From Falsiroseomonas frigidaquae (GTDB lineage Bacteria > Pseudomonadota > Alphaproteobacteria > Acetobacterales > Acetobacteraceae): a stretch of DNA of 64,000 nucleotides. The notes under the pieces were generated by a model, which saw only the letters and a program-made list of their open reading frames with translations, was not told where the DNA came from and ran no database searches. The translations under genes and the position numbers were made by a program. The stretch is taken from contig NZ_JAAVTX010000010.1 in NCBI RefSeq assembly GCF_012163145.1, positions 1-64,000 of the forward strand, in the 5' to 3' direction. Positions 1-8,020 of this stretch are shown one piece after another. How positions within the stretch are numbered: position 1 is the stretch's first letter; every line of letters starts with the position of its first letter.

Positions 1-99
1 GCGCGGATGAGACAACCACGGACCCGCCTCCACGTGCATGAATCGCCACACGTACGAAGACAGCTCCGCGTCACGCAAGCATTTTATGACACAGTAGTA

Positions 100-723
100 T
101 TAGGCACCAGAGCCGGTTGATGTCTTGCCTTCGTCGCTCTTGGTTTCAGCGCGCGCGTCGCGCAGTATCTCGATACCGCCCTTGATCGCGATGATGGCGG
201 TCGCGAGCCCGACCAGTAGGTCGGGCCAGTTGCTGCCCAGCCACAGCACCAGCACGCCGGCGACCAGGATGCCGCCATTGGAGATGAAGTCGTTGAAGCT
301 GAAGGTGGTGGCGGCGCGAAGGTTCACGTCCTTCTGCTTCAGCCGCTGGAGCAGCCGGAGACAAATGTAGTTTACGACGCCGGCGATTGCCGACATCACC
401 ATCATCGTCGGCCCAATTGGCGCACTGCCCTGGATGTAACGGCGGCCGACGTCGATCAGAATGCCACCGGCGAAGATCAGCAGCATGACCCCGGACGCAG
501 TGGCGGCTCGGGTCTTCCAGGTCTGCCCGTGGGTCAGCGCGATAAGGCTCAGCGCGTATACCGCCGTGTCCGACAGATTATCCACGCCGTTGGCAATTAG
601 GGCGCTGGAGTCCGCGAACAGTCCGGTGCCGAAGAAGCCCGCCGCGATGGCGACATTCAGCAGCAGCACAATCCAGAGCGTGCGTCGCCCGTCCGGCGCT
701 TGACGATCGGTAGCGGCGGTCAT
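100..723 (-). CDS. Short CDF-type cation transporter
   Basis: A 207-residue membrane protein of the cation diffusion facilitator type, which exports divalent metals such as Zn, Co or Cd by proton antiport. The N-terminal half carries a D-x3-D pair (D48 and D52 in NGVDNLSD) in the second membrane segment, where the family binds metal. The matching later segment reads FNDFISN, so the second ligand is Asn rather than Asp or His. The protein ends after about six membrane segments and lacks the usual C-terminal cytoplasmic domain (family length about 300). The ATG at 723 is preferred over an upstream extension that has no membrane character. Metal specificity cannot be told. Confidence 0.8.
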   Translation of the reverse strand: MTAATDRQAPDGRRTLWIVLLLNVAIAAGFFGTGLFADSSALIANGVDNLSDTAVYALSLIALTHGQTWKTRAATASGVMLLIFAGGILIDVGRRYIQGSAPIGPTMMVMSAIAGVVNYICLRLLQRLKQKDVNLRAATTFSFNDFISNGGILVAGVLVLWLGSNWPDLLVGLATAIIAIKGGIEILRDARAETKSDEGKTSTGSGA

Positions 724-1009
724 CCTACAATCTCTTTGAGCGTCAGCAGTGCGAGGGAGCCAACGGAGGACATTGAGTTGATGAACGGGGTTATCAAGTC
801 TCCGCGGGTTGAAAAGAATCGAATCCGGCGTCAGAGCGCGGATTAGCCACCTGCTGTTGGCCCGCCTTCTTGGCCTTCTGCCGATTTGGTGGACACCAAG
901 TTTAGCTTGAACTGGCCAAGCGCTTGAACGGGCCACTGGTCCTGACCCGGAGAACTGGTCCGCCCGGGGCGCAATTGTTTTGGGCACTTTAATCCCTGGA
1001 GGAGGGTGC

Positions 1010-1425
1010 CATGATCCAGCCGACGTTCCACCGGTGGAAGAAGCAGTTCGCCGGGATGGGTGTGGTCGAGATCCGACGGCTGAAGCACCTCGAGGAGGAG
1101 AACGCGAAGCTCAAGCGGCTGGTCGCCGACCTGACGCTCGATAAGACGATGCTGCAGGATGTTCTACGCCGAAAGTGGTGAGGCCCATCGTGCGCCGCGA
1201 CGTGGTGCGCCATCTGCTGGGCGCCTACGGCATAGGCGAGCGGCGGGCGTGTTCAGCGACGGGCTTCCGGAGGTCATTGCATCGATACCGCTTGCGGCGG
1301 GACCCGCAGGCCGAGCTGCGCCTGCGGCTGCGTGACCTGGCGGCGGCACGGGTGCGCTACGGCTACCGGCATCTGCATGTGCTGCTGCGCACGAAGGGCT
1401 GGCCGGTGACACTCCCCGCCGCGAC
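1010..1425 (+). pseudogene. IS3-family transposase remnant (orfA' and orfB')
   Basis: Positions 1010-1180 encode the C-terminal part of an IS3 OrfA: FHRWKKQFAGMG followed by a leucine-zipper-like stretch (LEEENAKLKRLVADLTLDK) and a final RRKW. The N-terminal helix-turn-helix half is missing. An overlapping ORF from 1175 has the start of OrfB (GERRAC, then the RYGYRHLHVLLRTKGW block) but departs from the family at about 1415, before any catalytic D-D-E residue. The piece is not mobile by itself. It is a different IS3 subgroup from the intact element at 59950-61222. Confidence 0.8.
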
Positions 1426-1530
1426 GGCGCCAAAGTGCAACGTGGTGGTGGCATACCAAGCCCCTCCTTGCAAAAAGATCAAAACGGGTGTTTGAACGTT
1501 TGCTTGTTTAGCCAACGACCGGAGTGCCGC

Positions 1531-2049
1531 GTGTTCCGCAGTCCTCACCACCCCTTTCGTGTGGGCCTCCTGGCCCTTGCCTCTGCCTTCGCGCTCGACC
1601 AGGGCACCAAGTGGTGGATCGCCGAGGTGGTGATGCAGCCGCCCCGGACGATACCGATAGTCCCGTTTTTCAACCTGACCTTCCACCGCAACACGGGCGT
1701 GAGCTTCGGCCTCTTCGCCGGTTTCGGCGAGGCCGGCCGGTGGGCGCTCGTGGCCGTCGCCCTCGCGGTTGTAGCCATGCTGTGCGTGTGGATGGCCCGC
1801 GCGGAGCGGGCCTGGGTCGGAGTCGCTCTTGGCCTCGTTGCCGGCGGCGCGATCAGCAACGTCGTAGACCGGCTGCGGCACGGGGGCGTGACCGACTTTC
1901 TCGATTTCTATTACGCCGGCTGGCACTGGCCGAGCTTCAACCTCGCCGATGCGGCCATCTGCGTCGGCGTCGCCCTGCTGCTTCTGGACGGGTTTCTCGG
2001 GGAGCGGCGAAAGGAAACGGCAGGGATTGCGGACGGAAGGCAGCCTTGA
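1531..2049 (+). CDS. lspA: Lipoprotein signal peptidase (signal peptidase II), PbrC-like
   Basis: Integral membrane aspartyl protease that removes the signal peptide from diacylglyceryl-prolipoproteins; 172 residues with four predicted membrane helices. Conserved FHRNTGVSFG lies at residues 51-60. The catalytic aspartates are D122 (TDFLDFY) and D140 (FNLADAA), matching the spacing of the E. coli pair. GTG 1531 is chosen because it follows GGAG by about seven bases and gives the family length; a longer reading from 1435 adds non-family sequence. It sits 54 bp upstream of the arsR-ATPase-uppP genes. In pbr lead-resistance operons a signal peptidase II (PbrC) is coupled to the same partners, so a metal-resistance role rather than the housekeeping one is likely. 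Confidence 0.92.
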   Translation: MFRSPHHPFRVGLLALASAFALDQGTKWWIAEVVMQPPRTIPIVPFFNLTFHRNTGVSFGLFAGFGEAGRWALVAVALAVVAMLCVWMARAERAWVGVALGLVAGGAISNVVDRLRHGGVTDFLDFYYAGWHWPSFNLADAAICVGVALLLLDGFLGERRKETAGIADGRQP

Positions 2050-2070
2050 CGCGTTTTCCGGCGTCGCTAT

Positions 2071-2090
2071 ATACAAACAATGCTTTGAAT
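2071..2090 (+). promoter_or_regulatory. Putative ArsR/SmtB operator
   Basis: An AT-rich island in very GC-rich DNA, 14 bp before arsR. It holds an imperfect dyad, ATACAAA (2071-2077) and TTTGAAT (2084-2090), six of seven positions complementary, separated by six bases. ArsR/SmtB repressors bind such AT-rich dyads overlapping their own promoters. The position suggests autoregulation of arsR and of the ATPase, uppP and MBL genes behind it. Binding is inferred. Confidence 0.55.
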
Positions 2091-2103
2091 ATTTGAGGGT
2101 TTG

Positions 2104-2460
2104 ATGGACGAGCCGTCACTCACCGACGAGCAGGCGCAGGAGCTCGCCGAGGTGTTTCGCATGCTGGGCGACCCGAACCGGCTGCGCATCGCCTTGGCCT
2201 GCCTCGGCAATCCGCGGTGCGTCGGCGACGTGTCCGAGCGGGTGGGGCTCTCGCACGCCCTCGTCAGCCATCACCTGCGCGTGCTGAAGGCGGCGCGGTT
2301 TCTGACCGCCCGCAAGCGCGGCAAGCAGGTCTTCTACGTGGCGTCCGACGACCGGGTCCGCTGCGTGATCCGCGACATGGTGGGCCACGTCGCCGAGCCT
2401 GGCGGCGGGGAGCCCATGAGTGCGGCCGAGGTCGAGGAGGAGGGAAGTGATGGACGGTGA
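2104..2460 (+). CDS. ArsR/SmtB-family metal-sensing repressor
   Basis: A 118-residue winged-helix repressor. Residues about 10-80 form the ArsR fold, with a recognition helix around GLSHALVSHHLRVLKAA. Such repressors leave DNA when they bind Zn, Cd, Pb or As. Candidate ligands are one Cys in the recognition-helix region (NPRCVGDV) and a C-terminal helix with Cys, Asp and His (VRCVIRDMVGH). ATG 2104 is preferred over the adjacent TTG 2101. The gene ends inside the start of the ATPase gene (11-bp overlap), so the two are almost certainly co-transcribed and the regulator controls the pump. Canonical pbr operons use a MerR-type PbrR here instead. Confidence 0.9.
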   Translation: MDEPSLTDEQAQELAEVFRMLGDPNRLRIALACLGNPRCVGDVSERVGLSHALVSHHLRVLKAARFLTARKRGKQVFYVASDDRVRCVIRDMVGHVAEPGGGEPMSAAEVEEEGSDGR

Positions 2461-5400
2461 TCGACGCGGCGCCGCCGGTGCCGGCCGGGCGGGTGCGCCC
2501 CTGCGCTTCCGGATCGAGGGCCTCGACTGCCAGAACGAGGTCAGGGCTCTGAAGGGCGCCGTCGGGCCGCTCGTCGGCGGCGAGGACGGCCTGGCCTTTG
2601 ACACACGGGCCGGCCTCATGAGCGTGACCGCGCCGGGTAGCACGTCGGCCGAGGCGATCGCGCGCGCGGTCGCCGGCACCGGCATGCGGGCTGAGCTGCT
2701 GCTGGACGACGTTGCGCCCGCCTCCAAGGCCCGCCCCGCCACGCCAGAGCCGGAGCCGCTGGTCTTCCAGGTCAGGGGCCTCGACTGCCAGAACGAGGTC
2801 CGGGCGCTGCGGCAGGCGGTGGGACCGCTGGTTGGCGGCGACGACCGGCTTTGGTTCGACACCGCCAAGGGCATCATGACTGTTGCGCCGGTGCATCCCG
2901 TCCCGGCGGCCGCCGTCGTCGAAGCGGTGGCGAGGACGGGGATGAGCGCCATGGCGCGGGTCGGCGCTCCCGGGTCACCGGCGCTGCTCCTGCGGGTGCG
3001 GGGGCTCGACTGCAAGAACGAGGTGGCGCTGCTGGAGCGCGCGCTCGGGCCGCTGGTGGGCGGCACGCATGCGCTCGCCTTCGACACCGGGCGTGGCGCG
3101 GTGACCGTCGTCGGCGGGCCGCGTAATGGCGATGAGCACGACCTCCTGGCGGCGATCCGCGAAGCCGGCATGGACGCCGAGCCGTGGGAGATGACGGCGC
3201 CGTCCGCAGACCCGGCCACGGCCGCACTCCGGCTCTTCCGCGTCGAGGGCCTCGACTGCCAGAACGAGGTCGCGGCACTGCGGCGCGAGGTCGGCCCTAT
3301 GGTGGGCGGTCCCGAGCGGCTGCTCTTCGACCCCGCAAAGGGGCTGATGGCCGTGACGGCGGCGGGCTCGGCCACGGGGCCGGAGATCGAGACGGCGGTC
3401 GCGCGCACCGGCATGCGCGCCACGGCCTGGCATGCCGGTCCTGAGGGACCCTCCCCGCAGCTCTTCCGGGTGGCGGGCCTCGATTGCAAAAATGAGGCGG
3501 CGGCCCTGACGCAGGCGGTCGGCCCCGTGGTCGGCGGCGCCGAGGCGCTGGCCTTCGACACGGGCCGCGGTGCGATGATTATCGCACCTGCTCCCGGCCG
3601 CGCCCTGTCGGTCGAGGCAATCCGGGACGCGGTGGCGCGCACCGGCATGCGTGCCGAGCCGTGGTCCGAGGCGGCTGAGCCGGCGGCCCCGGACGCCTGC
3701 GGCTTGGGGTGTGGGGGTGATGTTGCCGCGGCTCTCGCCCCGCCACTGCCGACGCATGCGCCGGACGCCGTGGTCTTCAAGGTGCACGGGCTGGACTGCG
3801 GTGACGAGGTGGCAGCGCTGAAGCGTGAGGTCGGGCCGGTTGTCGGCGCCGAGGACCGCCTCTCCTTCGACCTGCTCAACGGGCGCATGGCGATCACCGG
3901 TGCGGTGTCGCCGGAGCTCGCCGACCGAATCGAGAAGGCCGTCGCCCGCACCGGCATGCGCGCCGAGCCCTGGCAGGAGGGGGAGCAGACCGCCGCAGGT
4001 GCCGCGGAGGATCGGCGCCGGCGCGTCCAGACCTGGCTCACCATCGCAAGCGGCGTACTGGCCGTGGCCGGCGTCGCGCTGCACGCCTGGCTGGGCGGCG
4101 GCCTCGCTGCGGCGCTCGGTGCCGAGGAGGGTGGCGGCGGCACGCCCTTGCCGGCGATCCTCGCCTACGCGGCCGCCATCGCCTGCGCCGTGCGCTATGT
4201 GGCGCCGAAGGCCTGGCTTTCCGCCCGCCGCCTGCGGCCCGACATGAACCTGCTGATGGTCGTCGCGGTGGCCGGTGCCGTCGGCATCGGCGAATGGTTC
4301 GAGGCCGCGATCGTCTCCTTCTTCTTCGCCCTCGCCCTGGCCCTTGAGGCATGGAGTCTCGGCCGGGCTCGGCGAGCCGTCGCCGCCCTGATGGAGCTCG
4401 CCCCGGCCACGGCCCGGGTCCTGATGCCGGGCGGTACCGAGCGCGAGGTGCCGGCCGCCGAGGTGGCCGTCGGCGCGCGCGTCCTGATTCGGCCCGGCGA
4501 CAAGATCCCGCTCGACGGCCGCGTTGCCGCGGGCGAGAGCGAGGTTAACCAGGCGCCCATCACCGGGGAGAGCGTGCCCGTCCACAAGGCACCGGGCGCC
4601 GAGGTGTTCGCCGGCACCATCAACGGCGACGGGGCGCTCGAAGTCGAGACCACCAAGGCGGCGCGCGACACCACGCTGGCGCAGATCATTCGCATGGTCG
4701 GCTCGGCACAGGGCCGCCGGGCGCCGAGCGAGCAGTGGGTCGAGCGCTTCGCCCGCGTCTACACGCCGGCGGTCATGGTGCTCGCGCTCGCGGTATTCCT
4801 CGTCCCGCCGCTGCTCCTTGGGGGGGCGTGGGACATCTGGTTCTACCGCGCGCTGGTGCTGCTGGTGATCGCCTGCCCCTGCGCGCTCGTCATCTCGACC
4901 CCGGTGACCATCGTCGCGGCGCTGGCCGGCGCTGCGAAGCAGGGCGTGCTGGTGAAGGGCGGGCTGCACCTGGAGACGCCCGCCAAGATCCGCGCGATGG
5001 CCATGGACAAGACCGGGACGCTCACCGAGGGCCGGCCACGGGTAGTGGCCCTCGCCCCGCTCGGCGGCCGCGACGAGGCGGCGTTGCTCGGGCTCGCCGC
5101 GGCGCTCGAGGCGCGCAGCGAGCACCCGCTGGCCAAGGCGATCCTGGATCGCGCCGCGGAAGCAGGCGTTGCCGTCGCCCCGGCAGAGGCGGTGCAGGCA
5201 GTGCCCGGCAAGGGTCTGACGGGCCGCGTCGGGGGCCGGTCCGCCTGGCTTGGCTCGCGGCGCTTCCTGGAGGAGCGCGGGCTGGCCACGCCCGAGGCGC
5301 TCCGCCGCGCCGAGGAACTGGCGAGCGCCGGGCGCACCGTTGTCGCCGTCGGCGACGAGGCGGGCGTCTGGGGCCTGGTCGCGGTGGCGGACACCCTGCG

Positions 5401-6004
5401 CCCGGGCGCGCGGCAGACGATCGCCGCGCTGCACGCCGCCGGCATCGAGCGGGTGGTCATGCTGACCGGCGACAACCGCGCCACGGCGGAGGCGATCGCG
5501 CGCGAGACGGGCGTGGACGAAGTGCGCGCCGAGCTGCTGCCGGCCGACAAGGTGGCGGCGGTCGAGGATCTGGTGGCGCGGTACGGCGCGGTGGCGATGG
5601 TGGGCGACGGCGTGAACGACGCGCCGGCCATGGCACGGGCCAATCTTGGCATCGCCATGGGCGCGATCGGCAGCGACGCGGCGATCGAGACGGCGGACGT
5701 CGCGCTGATGTCGGACGACATCGCCAAGCTGCCCTGGCTGGTGCGGCACTCGCGCGCGACGCTGCGCGTCATCCGGCAGAACATCGGCTTCTCCGTCGCA
5801 GTCAAGCTGCTCTTTACCGGGCTGACGGTGGCGGGCCTCGCCTCCCTCTGGGGGGCGATCGCGGCCGATGTCGGGGCGTCGCTGCTCGTCGTGTTGAACG
5901 GGCTCCGCCTGCTGGGCGGGGGCGAGACGACGGCCGCGCCTCCGTCGGCGGCGCCACCGGCGCCGGCAGGCACCGGTCGGCCGGCGCTCGCGGCCCAGGG
6001 CTGA
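2450..6004 (+). CDS. Zn/Cd/Pb-translocating P1B-type ATPase with six tandem N-terminal HMA-like domains
   Basis: ATP-driven exporter of Zn, Cd or Pb in the inner membrane, 1184 residues (family about 700-800). The extra length is six repeats of about 75-85 residues. Each has a GLDC-x-x-E motif with a single Cys (residues 27, 113, 188, 270, 346, 450) in place of GMTCxxC: CQNE, CQNE, CKNE, CQNE, CKNE, CGDE. The pump core follows from about residue 530: CPC in TM6 (C809, C811), phosphorylated D853 in [17 protein letters not shown] and GDGVNDAP. The final membrane segments carry the Lys and Asp typical of the Zn/Cd/Pb subgroup (AVKLLFTG, ADVGASLLVVLNGLRLL). ATG 2450 follows GGAGGAGGGAAG and overlaps arsR. 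Confidence 0.95.
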   Translation: MDGDRRGAAGAGRAGAPLRFRIEGLDCQNEVRALKGAVGPLVGGEDGLAFDTRAGLMSVTAPGSTSAEAIARAVAGTGMRAELLLDDVAPASKARPATPEPEPLVFQVRGLDCQNEVRALRQAVGPLVGGDDRLWFDTAKGIMTVAPVHPVPAAAVVEAVARTGMSAMARVGAPGSPALLLRVRGLDCKNEVALLERALGPLVGGTHALAFDTGRGAVTVVGGPRNGDEHDLLAAIREAGMDAEPWEMTAPSADPATAALRLFRVEGLDCQNEVAALRREVGPMVGGPERLLFDPAKGLMAVTAAGSATGPEIETAVARTGMRATAWHAGPEGPSPQLFRVAGLDCKNEAAALTQAVGPVVGGAEALAFDTGRGAMIIAPAPGRALSVEAIRDAVARTGMRAEPWSEAAEPAAPDACGLGCGGDVAAALAPPLPTHAPDAVVFKVHGLDCGDEVAALKREVGPVVGAEDRLSFDLLNGRMAITGAVSPELADRIEKAVARTGMRAEPWQEGEQTAAGAAEDRRRRVQTWLTIASGVLAVAGVALHAWLGGGLAAALGAEEGGGGTPLPAILAYAAAIACAVRYVAPKAWLSARRLRPDMNLLMVVAVAGAVGIGEWFEAAIVSFFFALALALEAWSLGRARRAVAALMELAPATARVLMPGGTEREVPAAEVAVGARVLIRPGDKIPLDGRVAAGESEVNQAPITGESVPVHKAPGAEVFAGTINGDGALEVETTKAARDTTLAQIIRMVGSAQGRRAPSEQWVERFARVYTPAVMVLALAVFLVPPLLLGGAWDIWFYRALVLLVIACPCALVISTPVTIVAALAGAAKQGVLVKGGLHLETPAKIRAMAMDKTGTLTEGRPRVVALAPLGGRDEAALLGLAAALEARSEHPLAKAILDRAAEAGVAVAPAEAVQAVPGKGLTGRVGGRSAWLGSRRFLEERGLATPEALRRAEELASAGRTVVAVGDEAGVWGLVAVADTLRPGARQTIAALHAAGIERVVMLTGDNRATAEAIARETGVDEVRAELLPADKVAAVEDLVARYGAVAMVGDGVNDAPAMARANLGIAMGAIGSDAAIETADVALMSDDIAKLPWLVRHSRATLRVIRQNIGFSVAVKLLFTGLTVAGLASLWGAIAADVGASLLVVLNGLRLLGGGETTAAPPSAAPPAPAGTGRPALAAQG
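2500..3980 (+). repeat. Six tandem coding repeats (HMA-like metal-binding domains)
   Basis: In-frame repeats whose Cys codons lie at 2528, 2786, 3011, 3257, 3485 and 3797, a period of 225-312 bp. Shared protein pattern: F-x-V-x-G-L-D-C-x-N-E-V-x-A-L, then GPLVGG, F-D-T, and a terminal ARTGMRAE block. Unit 6 differs most (CGDE, FDLLNGRMAI) and resembles the single DCGEEV-type domain usual for this ATPase group. Units 1-5 therefore look like internal amplifications. Between units 5 and 6 lies a short insert containing DACGLGCGGD. Confidence 0.9.
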
Positions 6005-6013
6005 CCGGGCGCC

Positions 6014-6829
6014 GTGGCGGTTGGGACTGACTGGGCGCTTGCCGCGCTGCTGGGAGCCGTCGAGGGGGTAACCGAGTTCCTGCCGGTCTCCTCGACGGGC
6101 CACCTGATCTTGCTGGTGGACCTGTTGGGCTTCCGCGGGCCACCCGGCCGGGTCTTCGAGATCGCCATCCAACTCGGTGCCATCCTCGCAGTGTGCTGGG
6201 TCTACCGGGCACGCCTGCTCGGCACCGCTGCCGCTCTGCCGCGCGACCCGGCGGCGCAGCGGTTCGCGGCCGCGGTGGCGCTGGCCTTCCTACCGGCCGC
6301 CGTGGTCGGCGCCTTGGCGCACGGGACCATCAAGGGCGTGCTTTTCTCGCCTTGGATTGTCGCCGCGGCGCTCATCGTGGGTGGCGTCGCCATCCTGGTG
6401 GTGGAGCGGGTGCGGCCGCAGCCTCGGGTGTACGAGGCGGAGGCGGTCGGGCTCCGGACGGCCCTGGCGATCGGCGCGTTCCAGGTGCTGGCGATGGTCC
6501 CCGGCGTGTCGCGCTCCGGCGCTACGATCCTTGGTGCGCTGCTGCTGCGGGTGGATCGCCCGGCGGCCGCCGAGTTCTCCTTTTTCCTGGCGATCCCGAC
6601 CATGCTCGGGGCCACGGCCTTCGACCTCTACAAGAACCGCGCGGCGCTGGATGGCGAAGGGAGCGCGCTGATCGCCGTCGGCTTCGCCGCAGCGTTCGCC
6701 ACGGCGCTCGTGGTCGTGCGGTGGCTCGTCGCCTTCGTCGGGCGGCACGGCTTCGCGCCCTTCGCCTGGTACCGCATCGCGCTCGGCGCGGCGATGCTTG
6801 CCGTCCTCTCAATCGCCGCGCCGGCCTAG
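6014..6829 (+). CDS. uppP: Undecaprenyl-diphosphatase (UppP/BacA), PbrB-like
   Basis: Integral membrane phosphatase that converts undecaprenyl diphosphate to the monophosphate carrier lipid, releasing phosphate on the outer face of the membrane. 271 residues. EGVTEFLPVSSTGH places E17, E21, S27 and H30 exactly as in E. coli UppP, and the second motif PGVSRSGATI supplies the catalytic Arg. GTG 6014 begins nine bases after the ATPase stop, so the genes are co-transcribed. In C. metallidurans the equivalent PbrB is thought to supply phosphate that precipitates exported Pb2+; the same role is inferred here. A broken second copy of the 3' end lies at 47775-48013. Confidence 0.93.
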   Translation: MAVGTDWALAALLGAVEGVTEFLPVSSTGHLILLVDLLGFRGPPGRVFEIAIQLGAILAVCWVYRARLLGTAAALPRDPAAQRFAAAVALAFLPAAVVGALAHGTIKGVLFSPWIVAAALIVGGVAILVVERVRPQPRVYEAEAVGLRTALAIGAFQVLAMVPGVSRSGATILGALLLRVDRPAAAEFSFFLAIPTMLGATAFDLYKNRAALDGEGSALIAVGFAAAFATALVVVRWLVAFVGRHGFAPFAWYRIALGAAMLAVLSIAAPA

Positions 6830-6849
6830 CAAGCGACGGAGGAGAGGCG

Positions 6850-7755
6850 ATGACGTCACGCAGACCGGTCGTGGATGGCTTTTACGACGAGGGCACCGGG
6901 AGCGTTGCCTATATTGTGGCGGACCCCGAGACGGCGCGGTGTGCCATCATCGATCCGGTGCTCGGGTTCGACCGCGATTCCGGCGCCACCGATACCCGCT
7001 TTGCGGACGAGATTGCCGACCACGTCCGGGCGCGGGGCCTGACCGTGGAGTGGGTGCTCGATACCCACCCGCACGCCGACCACCTGTCCGGTGTGGCCTA
7101 TCTGGGCGACCGCCTGGGCGCACCGACCGGCATCGGCGAGCGCGTCGCCGCGGTGCAGGGGATCTGGGCGGACATCTACCACCTGCCGGAGCTGCAAGCA
7201 GAGGGCCGCCGCTACTGGGACCGTCTGTTCGCCGAGAGTGACCGCTTCCGGGTTGGCGGGCTGGAGGTCGAGGTGATCTTCTCCCCAGGCCACACGGCGG
7301 CCTCCGTCACCTACCTCGTCGGGGACGCCGCCTTCATCCACGATACCCTGTTCATGCCGGACGCCGGCACGGCGCGGGCCGATTTTCCCGGTGGTGACGC
7401 GCGGGCGCTGTACCGCAGCATCCAACGAATTCTCGCGCTGGAGCCGCAGACGCGCCTCTTCACCGGCCACGACTACCGCCCGGGCGGGCGCGCGGCACGC
7501 TGGGAGGCGACCGTGGCCGAGCAGCGGGCACGCAACGTCCACCTCCGCGACGGCGTCGGCGAGGAGGAGTTCGTGCGCCTGCGCAAGGAGCGCGACCGGA
7601 CACTGCCCCTGCCCGGGCTGATGCTCGCCGCGCTGCAGGTCAACCTCCGCGGCGGCCGCCTGCCGGAGCCCGAGGCGAACGGCACCTCCTACCTCAAGCT
7701 GCCGCTGAACCGCTTTGGTCCGGCAGCCCCGGAGCCGCGCCTTGATGCGGAGTGA
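6850..7755 (+). CDS. MBL-fold metallo-hydrolase (persulfide dioxygenase/glyoxalase II-like), copy 1
   Basis: A 301-residue metallo-beta-lactamase-fold protein. The metal site THPHADHL gives H73, H75, D77 and H78; further ligands are in SPGHTAAS, FMPDAGTARADFPGG and TGHDYRPGG. This arrangement resembles the persulfide dioxygenase (ETHE1/Blh) and glyoxalase II branches, which act on glutathione persulfide or thioesters; substrate not provable. ATG 6850 follows GGAGGAGAG, 20 bp after uppP, so it is the last gene of the operon. A same-length copy sits at 48034-48939, also behind uppP sequence. Confidence 0.85.
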   Translation: MTSRRPVVDGFYDEGTGSVAYIVADPETARCAIIDPVLGFDRDSGATDTRFADEIADHVRARGLTVEWVLDTHPHADHLSGVAYLGDRLGAPTGIGERVAAVQGIWADIYHLPELQAEGRRYWDRLFAESDRFRVGGLEVEVIFSPGHTAASVTYLVGDAAFIHDTLFMPDAGTARADFPGGDARALYRSIQRILALEPQTRLFTGHDYRPGGRAARWEATVAEQRARNVHLRDGVGEEEFVRLRKERDRTLPLPGLMLAALQVNLRGGRLPEPEANGTSYLKLPLNRFGPAAPEPRLDAE

Positions 7756-8020
7756 GCCGGCGGGCTCGGGCGCTGGTCGCCACGGTGGCAGGAGCAGCCG
7801 GCAGACGGCTTGAAGACGCAGGTACCGTAGCGGTGGTGACCGGTCGGGAGCGGCGGGGGCCTTTCCCTGGCGGACGCGTATCAGGTGATACCGGGCGGCG
7901 CGGGCGACGGTCGTCAGGGCACCTGCGTCATAGCAATCATCACAGGCGCATCATTTAATATTGATGCGGCAGCAGCTTAATTCGTGAAGCTTCGCAAACG
8001 TCCGACTGGAAATCGTCCTC

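Noticed and set aside
2975-6172. A 1065-codon open frame antisense to the ATPase gene
   Set aside because: Long antisense ORFs are expected opposite GC-rich genes; its composition (Arg/Gly/His/Gln-rich) and lack of any motif argue against coding.
7752-7958. 68-codon ORF after the MBL gene
   Set aside because: Arg/Gly-rich composition typical of out-of-frame GC-rich DNA, no RBS and no family features.
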